Part shown: piece after piece, positions 18,919-29,192 of the stretch
Position numbering within the stretch: position 1 is the stretch's first letter
Layout: every line of letters begins with the position of its first letter
DNA from: Blastocatellia bacterium
GTDB lineage: Bacteria > Acidobacteriota > Blastocatellia > HR10
Length of the DNA: 64,000 bases
NCBI GenBank assembly: GCA_025055075.1
Contig: JANWYV010000033.1
Span: forward strand, 62,001-126,000
Direction: 5' to 3'
Position numbers and translations under genes: made by a program
Notes under the pieces: model-generated
Seen by the model: only the letters and a program-made list of their open reading frames with translations
Told to the model about the DNA's origin: nothing
The model's database searches: none

Positions 18919-21900
18919 ATGAGCACACAGCGTGTTTTTCGTTTCGTTCCTCTGTTCATTCTCTTGTGCCCCCTTTTCCTCTTCCGTCCCGCTATAGGGC
19001 AGACCACGGTGGCCTCTTTGACGGGCATCGTCACGGATGCGAGGGGGGCTGTCGTTCCGGGCGTCACGATCGCGGTAAAGAACGTGCGGACGAACGAGAC
19101 GCGGACGGCGACCACGGATGAGAATGGGCTTTACCGCGTCCTCAATCTGCTGCCGGGGGAATACACTCTCCGGGCAGAGGGCGTGGGATTTCGGCCGTTC
19201 GTTCAAAGTGGGATCGTCTTGGAAGTCGCGCAGGCGGCTCGTTTGGACATCGTGCTGCAGCCCGGAGAGGTGAGAGAGGAAGTCGTCGTCATTGGGCAGG
19301 TCCCGCTGGTGAACACGGAGAATGCGAATATCGGGGCGGTGATCAATCGGCGTGAGGTGTTGGAGTTGCCGCTTAACGGCCGACAGTATTTACAACTGGC
19401 GTATTTGGTGCCGGGGGCAGCTCCTTCGGTCAAGGCGCATGTGACGCTACGGGGATCTGGACCGAACAACATCGGGTTGCAATTGAGCGGAGGTCGGGCG
19501 AGCAACAACAGCTACCTGATTGATGGCGTGGAATCCTCCGGATTTCGGTTTCGGAACACGAGCTTGCAACCTTCGATCGAGATGGTGCAGGAGTTCAAGG
19601 TGCAGACCTCGCCCTACGATCCGCAGTACGGGTATTTCTCCAATGGACAGGTGAACGTGGCGACGAAATCGGGCACCAATGAATTTCATGGGAACGTGTT
19701 CGAGTTCATTCGGAACGATGTGTTGGACGCACGAAACTTCTTTGACTTCCAGGAGCCACCACCTTTCCGACGGAACCAATTTGGGTGGACGCTAGGAGGG
19801 CCGATCCGAAGGGATCGAACGTTCTTCTTCTCCAGCATGGAGTGGCTCCGGTTTCGGCGAGGGGTGACGGCGACGGCGCAGGTGCCCACGGCGGCCGAGC
19901 GCGCAGGCGATTTCTCGGCGGATCCTCGACCCGTGATAGATCCCCAGACCGGGCGGCCCTTCCCGGGGAATCGGATCCCTTCGGATCGAATTCATCCGAT
20001 CTCTCGGGCGTTGATCGCCTTGTATCCGCTGCCGAATGCGCCCTTCCAGCGGCCGAACTTCGTCAACTTTCAGAGTCGGCGGCTCGATGGCGATCTATTC
20101 AACATCCGCGTGGATCATAACGTCTCGGATCGGTGGCGTTTGTTCGCTCGATACACCTGGTCCGATACGGACGATTTCACGCCGAGTGCGATCCCGCGTT
20201 TTGGGCTCTTCAACGAGCTGGCGGTTCAGAACGTGGCGGTGGTGAACACGTACACGTTTCGTCCCACGCTGATTGCCGAGGTGCGCTTGGGGTATAACCG
20301 AGAGCGCGCTTTGAACACGTCCGAGCAGGTGGGGAAGTTTCGAGGGACGCAGCAATTGGGCATTCGGGGGCTGCTGCCGTTGCCGCCCGAACTGGACGGC
20401 TATCCGAGCATCAGCATCAGCGGCTTCGCCACACTCGGCGATCTCTCCTTCGCGCCCGAACAGCGCGTGGAGAATTCCGAGCAGATCGTCGTCAACGTCA
20501 CGGCGATCCGAGGCAAGCATACGTTTCGCGCCGGACTCGACATTCGCCCGCTCCAGTTCAATAACGTGAGCGTGCTCGCCTTCAATCGTGGGGTTTTCAC
20601 CTTCACGAATTTCCTGACGGGCGCTTCGACAGGGTTGCCGGAGTTCCTACTCGGTCTTCCTCAGGTGGCGCAGAGAACGCGAGGCGTTCCTCGGGCGGAT
20701 GCGCGTTCGACGCTCTTTGCCTTCTACTTCGGGGACGACTACAAGGTGACCCCGCGCTTCACGATGAATTATGGGATTCGCTATGAGCTGTATCAGCCGT
20801 TCGTAGACAAGCAGAATCGCATGAGCGTGTTCGTTCCTGATGGCTATCTCGATCCACCGCGGCCTGGTCAAATCTTGATCGCCGGAGATCCGAACAACGG
20901 CTTTCGCGGTCGGCGGAACCGCTCGCTCTATCCCTACACGACGCGAAATTGGGGCCCGCGCTTGGGGTTGACGTTCGATCTGACGGGAAAGGGGAAGACG
21001 GTGCTGCGGACGGGATATGGGATCTACTACAATCTCGCCCTGTGGAACGGCATCTTTCTCGCTTGGAATAACATCCCGTTCCGGGTGGACGAGACCTTCC
21101 GGGCGAATCCGGCCGTGGGACTCCTGCTCTCGTTTGAGGCGCCGTTTCCGGAGGGACGAGTTGTGGGCGTCCCAGGCGGGCGGAATCTCGCTGTTGATTT
21201 CAAAGATGGGTACGTCCAGCAGTGGAGCTTGGGGATTCAGCATCAGTTCTTCTCGGATCTGATGATGGATCTCAGCTATGTGGGGAGCAAGGGGACCAAT
21301 CTCGACAACATCAAGTGGGTGAATCAGGGAGCAGTGCCGGGGACACCGAAGGCACCGTATTTCCGACCGTTCCCGAACTGGGGGACGTTCCTGACGACGT
21401 TCAGCCACGCTAACTCCAGCTACAATGCCCTGCAGCTTTTCGTGCAGAAGCGTCTTTCTCGAGGGCTGTTGCTCATGGGGAGCTACACCTATTCGCATTC
21501 GATTGACAATTCGCCTGGAGCTGTGGGAGGCGCGAGCGAGCAGTTCTTCCCGCAGGATCCGCGCAATCTTCGGGCCGAGCGGGCGCATTCGGATTACGAT
21601 CAGCGGCATCGGGCGACCTTCACCGGCATCTACGAGCTGCCTTTCGGGCCTGGGCGGAAATACCTCGCGAATGTCTCGGGATTTCTTGGCAAGCTCATTG
21701 GCGGATGGCAAGTGGGAGGGATTTGGACGTTGGCGAGCGGGACGCCGTGGACACCGCGGGTCTCCGGAGATCGGAGCCTGACGGGTGGGCTGACGGATCG
21801 CCCGAATCGGATTCGCGATGGGAACCTGCCTCCAGGTCAGCGACGACGCGAGCGATGGTTCGATACGGAGGCGTTCGTGATCCCTCCGGTCGGGGAGTTC

Positions 21901-22140
21901 GGGAATTCAGGGCGGAACGTGATCATCGGTCCCGGATACAACAACTTCGATTTCTCCCTGATCAAGAAGACGACGATCACGGAGACGGTGTACGTGGAAT
22001 TTCGCGCGGAATTCTTCAACGCCTTCAACCGGACGAACTTCGGTGGACCGAACATCACCGTCGGAACGCCCCTCTTTGGCGTGATCACCTCCGCCTTCGA
22101 TCCGCGGATCCTGCAGTTCGGATTGAAGGTCTTCTTCTGA
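18919..22140 (+). CDS. TonB-dependent receptor with carboxypeptidase-regulatory domain
   Basis: 1073-residue outer-membrane protein. Signal peptide (hydrophobic about 8-25, cleavage after AIGQ), then a carboxypeptidase-regulatory-like domain (about 31-115: LTGIVTDARGAVVPGVTI, GLYRVLNLLPGEYTL), a plug-like region (LNGRQYLQLAYLVPGA, NNSYLIDGVESSGF), and a long beta-barrel ending in LQFGLKVFF with C-terminal Phe. This Oar-like architecture is common in Acidobacteriota. Substrates are usually large or scarce nutrients, but none can be read from the sequence. No SusD, TonB or ExbBD gene is adjacent. Strong AGGAGG ribosome site; own promoter and a hairpin after the stop suggest a single-gene transcript. 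Confidence 0.93.
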   Translation: MSTQRVFRFVPLFILLCPLFLFRPAIGQTTVASLTGIVTDARGAVVPGVTIAVKNVRTNETRTATTDENGLYRVLNLLPGEYTLRAEGVGFRPFVQSGIVLEVAQAARLDIVLQPGEVREEVVVIGQVPLVNTENANIGAVINRREVLELPLNGRQYLQLAYLVPGAAPSVKAHVTLRGSGPNNIGLQLSGGRASNNSYLIDGVESSGFRFRNTSLQPSIEMVQEFKVQTSPYDPQYGYFSNGQVNVATKSGTNEFHGNVFEFIRNDVLDARNFFDFQEPPPFRRNQFGWTLGGPIRRDRTFFFSSMEWLRFRRGVTATAQVPTAAERAGDFSADPRPVIDPQTGRPFPGNRIPSDRIHPISRALIALYPLPNAPFQRPNFVNFQSRRLDGDLFNIRVDHNVSDRWRLFARYTWSDTDDFTPSAIPRFGLFNELAVQNVAVVNTYTFRPTLIAEVRLGYNRERALNTSEQVGKFRGTQQLGIRGLLPLPPELDGYPSISISGFATLGDLSFAPEQRVENSEQIVVNVTAIRGKHTFRAGLDIRPLQFNNVSVLAFNRGVFTFTNFLTGASTGLPEFLLGLPQVAQRTRGVPRADARSTLFAFYFGDDYKVTPRFTMNYGIRYELYQPFVDKQNRMSVFVPDGYLDPPRPGQILIAGDPNNGFRGRRNRSLYPYTTRNWGPRLGLTFDLTGKGKTVLRTGYGIYYNLALWNGIFLAWNNIPFRVDETFRANPAVGLLLSFEAPFPEGRVVGVPGGRNLAVDFKDGYVQQWSLGIQHQFFSDLMMDLSYVGSKGTNLDNIKWVNQGAVPGTPKAPYFRPFPNWGTFLTTFSHANSSYNALQLFVQKRLSRGLLLMGSYTYSHSIDNSPGAVGGASEQFFPQDPRNLRAERAHSDYDQRHRATFTGIYELPFGPGRKYLANVSGFLGKLIGGWQVGGIWTLASGTPWTPRVSGDRSLTGGLTDRPNRIRDGNLPPGQRRRERWFDTEAFVIPPVGEFGNSGRNVIIGPGYNNFDFSLIKKTTITETVYVEFRAEFFNAFNRTNFGGPNITVGTPLFGVITSAFDPRILQFGLKVFF

Positions 22141-22153
22141 TTTGAGGAAACCA

Positions 22154-22182
22154 GGGGGATCTCGCGGCTGCCGAGATCCCCC
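22154..22182 (+). terminator. Hairpin after the TonB-dependent receptor gene
   Basis: A perfect 11-bp stem: left arm 22154-22164 (GGGGGATCTCG), 7-base loop, right arm 22172-22182 (CGAGATCCCCC). It starts 13 bases after the stop. There is no T-run behind it, so it may work as a weak or Rho-assisted terminator or as an mRNA 3'-end stabiliser. Confidence 0.65.
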
Positions 22183-22494
22183 CACACTTCAGACGAGTTG
22201 CGGAGTTTCAGGCTGGTTCCCATCGCCATCTTTGCAACGCTTCCTGGAGAGAGCTGATCTTATCTTGCTTCCCAAGAGGCCTTCGCTCACGAGCGCAGGG
22301 GGCGTCTGGATAGCGGACGACTTCAGATCGAATGTGATTTGCAAGGAGGAGTCGAGCTCGAGGACATTGCGGCGGAGGAAAATTTCTTCTCGCGAAGCGA
22401 ACGCGCGTTCGCGGAAAAGCGTCGTATGTTGGTGCTTGCGGCGCGGCCATCCGTTGGCGTTGCGCTCCGAAGGGGGAGGCCGTAGACTGATGCC
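22183..22494. other. Intergenic region with a perfect 16-bp palindrome
   Basis: About 310 bases between the hairpin and the btpA-like gene. It contains a perfect 16-bp palindrome, 22397-22412 (GCGAACGC followed by its reverse complement), about 85 bases before the gene, and an isolated ribosome-site-like AAGGAGGAG near 22341 with no good frame behind it. I see no promoter with both boxes well matched and no RNA gene. Confidence 0.45.
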
Positions 22495-23310
22495 GTGCAG
22501 ATGTTGAGGCACATCTTTGATGTCGAGAAGCCCATCATTGGCATGCTGCATGTGCCGGCCTTGCCGGGGGCTCCGGGATTCGATGGCGATTGGACGGGCG
22601 TGCGCACGCGTGTTCTGGCCGATGCGGAAGCGTTGGCCAAGGGCGGCGTGGATGGGTTCCTGTTGGAGAACTTCGGCGACGCGCCATATTATCCCCGTCG
22701 CGTTCCTCCGCATACGGTGGCTTTTTTGACCGTGCTCGGTCATGACGTCAAGCGCGCGTTTGCCAAGCCGCTCGGCATTAATGTCCTGCGCAACGATGGA
22801 CGTAGCGCGCTGGCTATCGCGACGGCCATCGGTGCGGAGTTCATTCGGGTCAACGTCTACCTCGGGGTGCGCGTGACAGATCAAGGAGTGATCGAGGGGA
22901 TGGCACACCTTCTGCTTCGCGATCGGCAGATGCTCGCAAGCCCGGTGAAAGTCTTCGCCGACGTCGCCGTGAAGCATTCGGCGCCGCTTGCGCCGCGCGA
23001 TCTCTCGGAAGAGGTCTTGGAAGTGATCGAGCGGGGGCGAGCCGACGCTATCATCCTCTCCGGAGCGATGACGGGGCGGGAGACGCCGCTTGAAAGCCTT
23101 CGCGTGGCGAAAGCCGTTGCGCGCGAGATGCCCGTGCTCGTCGGCAGTGGGGTGACGGCGGAGAATGTGGAACGCTTGCTGCGGGAGGCCGATGGGGCGA
23201 TCGTGGGCACGTTTTTCAAGCAAGACGGAGTTGTGCATCGCCCCGTGGACGAGGAGCGCGTGCGAGCGTTCATGCATCGTGTTCGCCGTCTGCGGCAGGA
23301 ATGGACGTGA
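22495..23310 (+). CDS. BtpA/SgcQ family protein
   Basis: 271 residues, predicted (beta/alpha)8 barrel. KPIIGMLHVPALPGAPG at the start, DGFLLENFGDAPY, GINVLRNDGRSALAIA, FIRVNVYLGVRVTDQG and the phosphate-site-like DGAIVGTFFK are characteristic of the BtpA family. In cyanobacteria BtpA affects photosystem I; in other bacteria the role is unknown and may involve a phosphorylated metabolite. The start must be GTG 22495 or ATG 22501, because a stop lies in frame just upstream. The GGAGG at 22475-22479 is far from both. It converges on the unknown gene at 23314 with three bases between stops. Confidence 0.85.
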   Translation: MQMLRHIFDVEKPIIGMLHVPALPGAPGFDGDWTGVRTRVLADAEALAKGGVDGFLLENFGDAPYYPRRVPPHTVAFLTVLGHDVKRAFAKPLGINVLRNDGRSALAIATAIGAEFIRVNVYLGVRVTDQGVIEGMAHLLLRDRQMLASPVKVFADVAVKHSAPLAPRDLSEEVLEVIERGRADAIILSGAMTGRETPLESLRVAKAVAREMPVLVGSGVTAENVERLLREADGAIVGTFFKQDGVVHRPVDEERVRAFMHRVRRLRQEWT

Positions 23311-23313
23311 GGG

Positions 23314-23718
23314 CTACCGGAGCTGTTGGTTCCACCGCTGGCGCAGCGTGTCGTGAATCTCCTCGTAGGTTTTCCCCTCATGCCATGCTCGAGCGATGGC
23401 GGGTTGAAAGACACGCTCGTAGAAATCGCGCCCCATGCGTTGGACGACCTCCTTCTCGAATTCCTCCGCTGAGGCGAGCTTGTGCCACCAGGGGATCGTA
23501 ATCTGTTCAGGCCGTGCGAGCGTTCGCGCTTGGCGCTTGAGCTCGGCCAGTTCCCTCGGCTTATACCCATGCAGCTTGCGCGCCGCGACGACCTTGGCGA
23601 CAGCGAGCCCATAGGTGCGCGCCTCCGGCTCCGGCAGCCGCAATAGCGTCACGGCCTTCAGCCGATTCCATTCGGCGAAGATATCGAAGCGGCGGATTTC
23701 CGCTCGCGGCACGATCAT
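23314..23718 (-). CDS. Conserved-looking small protein, unknown function
   Basis: 134 residues, basic and probably helical, without signal peptide, membrane segment or cysteines. I recognise no domain. The ATG at 23718 has a strong GGAGG eight bases upstream, and TACAAT lies on the same strand just before it, so it looks like a real gene. The frame stays open far upstream across the opposite strand of the cystathionine beta-synthase gene, but that part is antisense shadow. Notable runs are EARTYGLAVAKVVAARKLHGY and a C-terminal YEEIHDTLRQRW. It is divergent from the cystathionine beta-synthase gene with 129 bases between starts. Confidence 0.7.
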   Translation of the reverse strand: MIVPRAEIRRFDIFAEWNRLKAVTLLRLPEPEARTYGLAVAKVVAARKLHGYKPRELAELKRQARTLARPEQITIPWWHKLASAEEFEKEVVQRMGRDFYERVFQPAIARAWHEGKTYEEIHDTLRQRWNQQLR

Positions 23719-23783
23719 GGTTGTTCCTCCCGAATCCGTATTGTAGGCCTGCGTGCCCACTGGGGAGAAATCCGCAGGCGCGC

Positions 23784-23812
23784 GTGAAAGCCGACCGGAA
23801 TCCGGGTAAAAT
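23784..23812 (+). promoter_or_regulatory. Possible promoter for the cystathionine beta-synthase gene
   Basis: GTGAAA (23784-23789), 17-bp spacer, TAAAAT (23807-23812), about 35 bases before the ATG. The -10 is good, the -35 moderate. Confidence 0.35.
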
Positions 23813-23847
23813 AACGCGGCGAATTTGGCAAGACTCGGAGGGGGCAT

Positions 23848-25209
23848 ATGGAGTACAAGGAGAATATCCTGCAGCTCATCGGTCGAACGCCGCTGGTGAA
23901 GCTCAACAAAGTGACCCGGGGGATCGAGGCGACCGTCCTCGCCAAGCTCGAGTCCATGAATCCCGGAGGGAGTGTGAAAGACCGCATCGGGATCGCCATG
24001 ATCGAGCAGGCGGAGCGAGAAGGTCGGCTGAAGCCGGGGGGGGTCATCGTCGAACCGACGAGCGGCAATACGGGGATCGGCTTGGCCTTGGCCTGCGCGG
24101 TGAAAGGCTATAAGGCGATCTTCGTGATGACCGATAAGGCGAGTCAGGAGAAGGTTCGGTATTTGAAGGCCTTGGGGGCTGAGGTCGTCATCGTCCCGGT
24201 CACAGCCAAACCTGATTCTCCCGATCATTACGTGAATACCGCCAAGCGAATTGCGCGTGAGACGCCAGGAGCCATCATGCTCAATCAGTACGAGAATCCG
24301 GCGAATCCCGAAGCCCACTATCGCACGACGGGTCCGGAGATCTGGGAGCAGACCGAAGGGCGAATCACTCACTTCGTCGCGGGCATTGGAACTGGAGGGA
24401 CGATCAGCGGTGTCGGACGATATCTCAAGGAGAAGAATCCGCGCATCCAGGTCATCGGGGCCGATCCCTATGGCTCGGTCTTCAAGGCCTATAAGGAGAC
24501 CGGGCAGCTCATGGAGGCAACGCCTTATCTGGTCGAGGGGATCGGTCAGGAGACGATCCCGGCCAATGTCCACATGAAGTACATTGATGAGATCATCAAC
24601 GTCACCGATCGCGACTCGTTCAACATGGCGCGGCGATTGGCACGGGAGGAAGGGATCTTCGCTGGCGGGAGCACCGGGACGATCGCATATGCAGCCCTCA
24701 AGGTCGCTGAACGGCTGACGCGTGAGCATGTCGTCGTCTTCATCGTCTGCGACACAGGCGAGCGCTACCTGTCCAAGTTCTACTCGGACGAATGGATGAA
24801 GGAGAAGCGACTGTTGGGCTTCGAGCGGCTGACCTTGGGGACGCTCCTCCAAATGAAGGACACGAGCATGGTACCGCCACTTGTGGCTGTTGCGCCTTGG
24901 GACCGTGTGGCCGAGGCCTTGCATAAGATGAATCAATATGGGCTCTCGCAACTGCCCGTGCTCGAAGGGGGACGTTCGGTCGGCAGCGTGCGCGAGGGGC
25001 GGCTCATGGCCAAGCTCCTCAAAAATCGCGACCTGTTGCAGGCGCCCGTGAGCGAGGTCATGGAGGCTCCGTTCCCGGTCGTGAGCGAGACTGTCGAAGT
25101 CGAGACGGCTGTGAAATATCTCAAGCATTCCCCAGCCATCCTCGTCGAGGAGTATGGACGAATTGTGGGGATTGTGACCCGATACGATGTGCTCGATCTC
25201 CCATCCTAA
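23848..25209 (+). CDS. Cystathionine beta-synthase with C-terminal CBS domain pair
   Basis: 453 residues; PLP enzyme condensing serine (or O-acetylserine) with homocysteine to cystathionine. [15 protein letters not shown]-type start (residues 8-21), the Schiff-base lysine Lys44 in NPGGSVKDR, the PLP phosphate/substrate loop TSGNTG (71-76), [15 protein letters not shown] and VEGIGQE are CBS-like rather than plain cysteine synthase. Residues ~335-450 form two CBS repeats, probably an adenosyl-ligand sensor. Cysteine synthase activity cannot be excluded. GGAGGGGG precedes the ATG. Confidence 0.9.
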   Translation: MEYKENILQLIGRTPLVKLNKVTRGIEATVLAKLESMNPGGSVKDRIGIAMIEQAEREGRLKPGGVIVEPTSGNTGIGLALACAVKGYKAIFVMTDKASQEKVRYLKALGAEVVIVPVTAKPDSPDHYVNTAKRIARETPGAIMLNQYENPANPEAHYRTTGPEIWEQTEGRITHFVAGIGTGGTISGVGRYLKEKNPRIQVIGADPYGSVFKAYKETGQLMEATPYLVEGIGQETIPANVHMKYIDEIINVTDRDSFNMARRLAREEGIFAGGSTGTIAYAALKVAERLTREHVVVFIVCDTGERYLSKFYSDEWMKEKRLLGFERLTLGTLLQMKDTSMVPPLVAVAPWDRVAEALHKMNQYGLSQLPVLEGGRSVGSVREGRLMAKLLKNRDLLQAPVSEVMEAPFPVVSETVEVETAVKYLKHSPAILVEEYGRIVGIVTRYDVLDLPS

Positions 25210-25232
25210 GAAAGGCCTTTCCCAGCGCCTTC

Positions 25233-25262
25233 TTGACAATCGGGGAGTGCGCCGTGTACCTT
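25233..25262 (+). promoter_or_regulatory. Sigma-70-type promoter for rpmE-prfA
   Basis: Consensus TTGACA (25233-25238), 18-bp spacer, TACCTT (25257-25262). It starts a leader of about 32 bases before the rpmE GTG. Confidence 0.5.
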
Positions 25263-25300
25263 TCCTCTCCTGGAAAGATCGCGAGAAAGAGGGGGAAGCC

Positions 25301-25522
25301 GTGAAGAAAGGCATTCATCCAGAGTACGTGGAAGCGATCGTCACGTGCGCTTGTGGCGAGACCTGGCGCACGCGCTCGACCAAACGGGAGATCCATCTGG
25401 AGGTCTGCTCGGCGTGTCATCCCTTCTTCACGGGGAGGCAGAAGTACGTGGACACGGCGGGCCGAGTTGAGCGCTTCCAGAAGAAGTACGGGGCGCGACA
25501 GGCTGGCGAAAGCAAAGGGTAA
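25301..25522 (+). CDS. rpmE: 50S ribosomal protein L31, zinc-binding form
   Basis: 73 residues. [19 protein letters not shown] at the start is typical of L31. The four zinc-ligand cysteines (Cys16, Cys18, Cys36, Cys39) are present, so this is the C+ form. [19 protein letters not shown] is the conserved C-terminal part. The start is GTG at 25301 with GAGGGGGAA upstream; longer versions of the frame add non-family sequence that overlaps the promoter. The usual partner prfA follows. Confidence 0.93.
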   Translation: MKKGIHPEYVEAIVTCACGETWRTRSTKREIHLEVCSACHPFFTGRQKYVDTAGRVERFQKKYGARQAGESKG

Positions 25523-25618
25523 CGGCATCGGCGCTACCAGTAGGGCCACAGCGTGCGCGCGGCAGAGAGGGCGAGCCGTTGTGGCCCTCGATGTTTCTCT
25601 CTCAGGAGGACATCCGCG

Positions 25619-26701
25619 ATGGAGCTATTGGAGAAGCTCAGAGAGGTCGTCGCGCGATACGAGGAACTTGGGCGGCAGCTCGTGGAACCGGAAGTGCTCT
25701 CGGATTCGGAGCGATATGTGAAGCTGCTCAAGCAGCAGCGGGAATTAGAGCCGATCGTTGAGAAATATCGGGAGTACGAACGGCTGCGCCGGGAACTGGA
25801 ACAAGCGCGCGCGTTGCTCGAGGAAGAAACTGAGGGGGAGCTACGCGAGCTGGCGCGCGCTGAGGTGCGAGCGCTGGAGGAGAAGCTGCCTCAGTGCGAG
25901 CAGGAGTTGAAACTCCTCCTTCTGCCCAAGGATCCGAACGATGAACGGAATGTCATCCTGGAGGTTCGTGCCGGGACCGGAGGTGCGGAAGCGACGCTCT
26001 TCGCGGCCGATCTCTTGCGCATGTATACGCGCTATGCCGAACGCCAAGGATGGCGCGTCCAACTGCTCGATGTCTCCGAATCAGACATCGGCGGGGTCAA
26101 AGAGGCGATCCTCTTGATCGAGGGGAAGGGGGCGTACTCCCGATTGAAATTTGAGTCCGGCGTACATCGCGTGCAACGCGTCCCGATCACGGAGGCGAGC
26201 GGTCGCATCCACACGTCGGCGGCCACGGTGGCCGTCCTTCCCGAAGCCGAGGAAGTGGAGGTGCGGATTGATCCGAAGGACCTGCGGATTGATACCTTCT
26301 GCTCGTCGGGGCATGGTGGGCAATCGGTCAACACGACCTATTCGGCGGTGCGGATCACGCATCTGCCGACGGGACTCGTCGTGACCTGTCAGGATGAGCG
26401 CTCGCAGATCAAAAACCGCGAACGCGCTATGCGCGTGCTTCGTTCGCGGTTGCTGGAGTTGGAGCGGCGGAAGCACCAGGAAGCGATCTCGCTTGAGCGT
26501 CGCCAGCAGGTCAAAAGCGGCGATCGGAGTGAGAAGATCCGCACGTACAACTTCAAGGAGAACCGAGTGACGGATCACCGCATCGGCCTCACCCTCTACA
26601 AGCTCGACCTCATCCTGGATGGGGAGTTGGACGAGCTGATCGAAGCGCTCATCACCCATCATCAAGCGGAGCGGTTGAAAGAACAGGTCGTCGCCGCATG
26701 A
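25619..26701 (+). CDS. prfA: Peptide chain release factor 1
   Basis: 360 residues; recognises UAA and UAG and triggers peptidyl-tRNA hydrolysis. The codon-reading tripeptide is P-I-T (189-191), the RF1 form PxT rather than RF2 SPF, and the catalytic GGQ is 233-235. The context is SSGHGGQ where most RF1 proteins have SSGAGGQ. The ATG at 25619 follows AGGAGG; 22 extra codons upstream are not family-like. PrmC, the GGQ methyltransferase often encoded next, is not adjacent. Confidence 0.96.
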   Translation: MELLEKLREVVARYEELGRQLVEPEVLSDSERYVKLLKQQRELEPIVEKYREYERLRRELEQARALLEEETEGELRELARAEVRALEEKLPQCEQELKLLLLPKDPNDERNVILEVRAGTGGAEATLFAADLLRMYTRYAERQGWRVQLLDVSESDIGGVKEAILLIEGKGAYSRLKFESGVHRVQRVPITEASGRIHTSAATVAVLPEAEEVEVRIDPKDLRIDTFCSSGHGGQSVNTTYSAVRITHLPTGLVVTCQDERSQIKNRERAMRVLRSRLLELERRKHQEAISLERRQQVKSGDRSEKIRTYNFKENRVTDHRIGLTLYKLDLILDGELDELIEALITHHQAERLKEQVVAA

Positions 26702-26725
26702 GCGGCGCCCGCCTCGTCTTCCTCC

Positions 26726-28251
<1,526 letters not shown>

Positions 28252-28272
28252 AGGTGGGAACTGTCTGGCAGG

Positions 28273-29172
28273 GTGTCCCCTCCAACGCGCGCGGTTCTCA
28301 TCACGAATCCAGCGGCTGGGCGTCAGCGGACAGCGCACGAGCAGATCGCGCGCTTTCAGCAGATGCTCGCCGAGCGAGGGATTCATCTGGATGTCGTGGC
28401 GACGTCCGGCCCTGGCGAAGCCACGCATCTTGCCCGTCAAGCCGTCGAGGCCGGGGCGGATTATCTCATCGTTCGCGGCGGCGATGGGACGGTGAATGAA
28501 GCGTTGCAGGGGATCATCGGCGCTCCCATCGCCCTAGCGATCTGGCCGGCTGGGACGGCGAATGTCTTGGCCGAGGTGCTCGGGATCCCGCGCCGCGTGT
28601 CCGATCTCGCTCGCATGATCGCTGAACCCCACGCTTGCGAGGTGAGCGTCGGTCGGGCTAATGGCCGATATTTCGTGCTAATGGTCGGGATCGGACTCGA
28701 CGCCTCGATCGTGCGGGAAGTGAACCTCGGATTGAAGCGCCATCTGGGGATCCTCGCTTACTGGCTCGCCGGATTGAAGCATCTCTTCACGTGGAAAGCT
28801 CCGGTCTTCACCCTCGAATTGGAAGAGCAGCGCATTCGCGCGACGTTCGCGACCATCGCCAATGTGCCGAGCTATGGCGGAGGGATTCGCATGGCGCCAG
28901 GGGCGCGCCCTGAGACGGAGGAATTTCGCGTCTGCGCGATCACAACCCGATGGAAGCTGCTTTATCTGCTCTTCTATCTCCCGCTGGCATTCCTCGGATG
29001 GCACGTCCATCAACCCGGCGTCCTTTATGTGAGCGCGCGGCGCGGGCGCGCCTATTCCGATTCGGGAGAGGAGATCTTCTTCCAAGTGGACGGTGAATTG
29101 GCCGGGAAGCTACCGGTGGAATTCGAGATCATCCCGCGAGCGCTCCGCATTCTTGTTCCCCGAAGGTCGTGA
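28273..29172 (+). CDS. YegS/DgkB-type lipid kinase
   Basis: About 299 residues, diacylglycerol kinase catalytic domain. ITNPAAGRQ near the start, the nucleotide-binding GGDGTVNEAL from residue 69, PAGTANVLAEVLG and the C-terminal DGE-type motif (QVDGELAGKLPVEFEI) match the YegS/BmrU/DgkB lipid-kinase family, which phosphorylates diacylglycerol or a related lipid at the membrane. The exact lipid is not deducible. The start is GTG at 28273, 21 bases after guaB. Confidence 0.85.
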   Translation: MSPPTRAVLITNPAAGRQRTAHEQIARFQQMLAERGIHLDVVATSGPGEATHLARQAVEAGADYLIVRGGDGTVNEALQGIIGAPIALAIWPAGTANVLAEVLGIPRRVSDLARMIAEPHACEVSVGRANGRYFVLMVGIGLDASIVREVNLGLKRHLGILAYWLAGLKHLFTWKAPVFTLELEEQRIRATFATIANVPSYGGGIRMAPGARPETEEFRVCAITTRWKLLYLLFYLPLAFLGWHVHQPGVLYVSARRGRAYSDSGEEIFFQVDGELAGKLPVEFEIIPRALRILVPRRS

Positions 29173-29192
29173 GGATGCTAAAATAATCCCTT

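Noticed and set aside
20647-21711. Minus-strand frame of 354 codons within the TonB-dependent receptor
   Set aside because: Antisense of the beta-barrel region; no start signal or protein-like pattern.
23719-25314. Upstream extension of the 134-residue unknown gene to 666 codons
   Set aside because: It would run antisense through cystathionine beta-synthase; the strong ribosome site at 23718 and the change in composition mark the true start.
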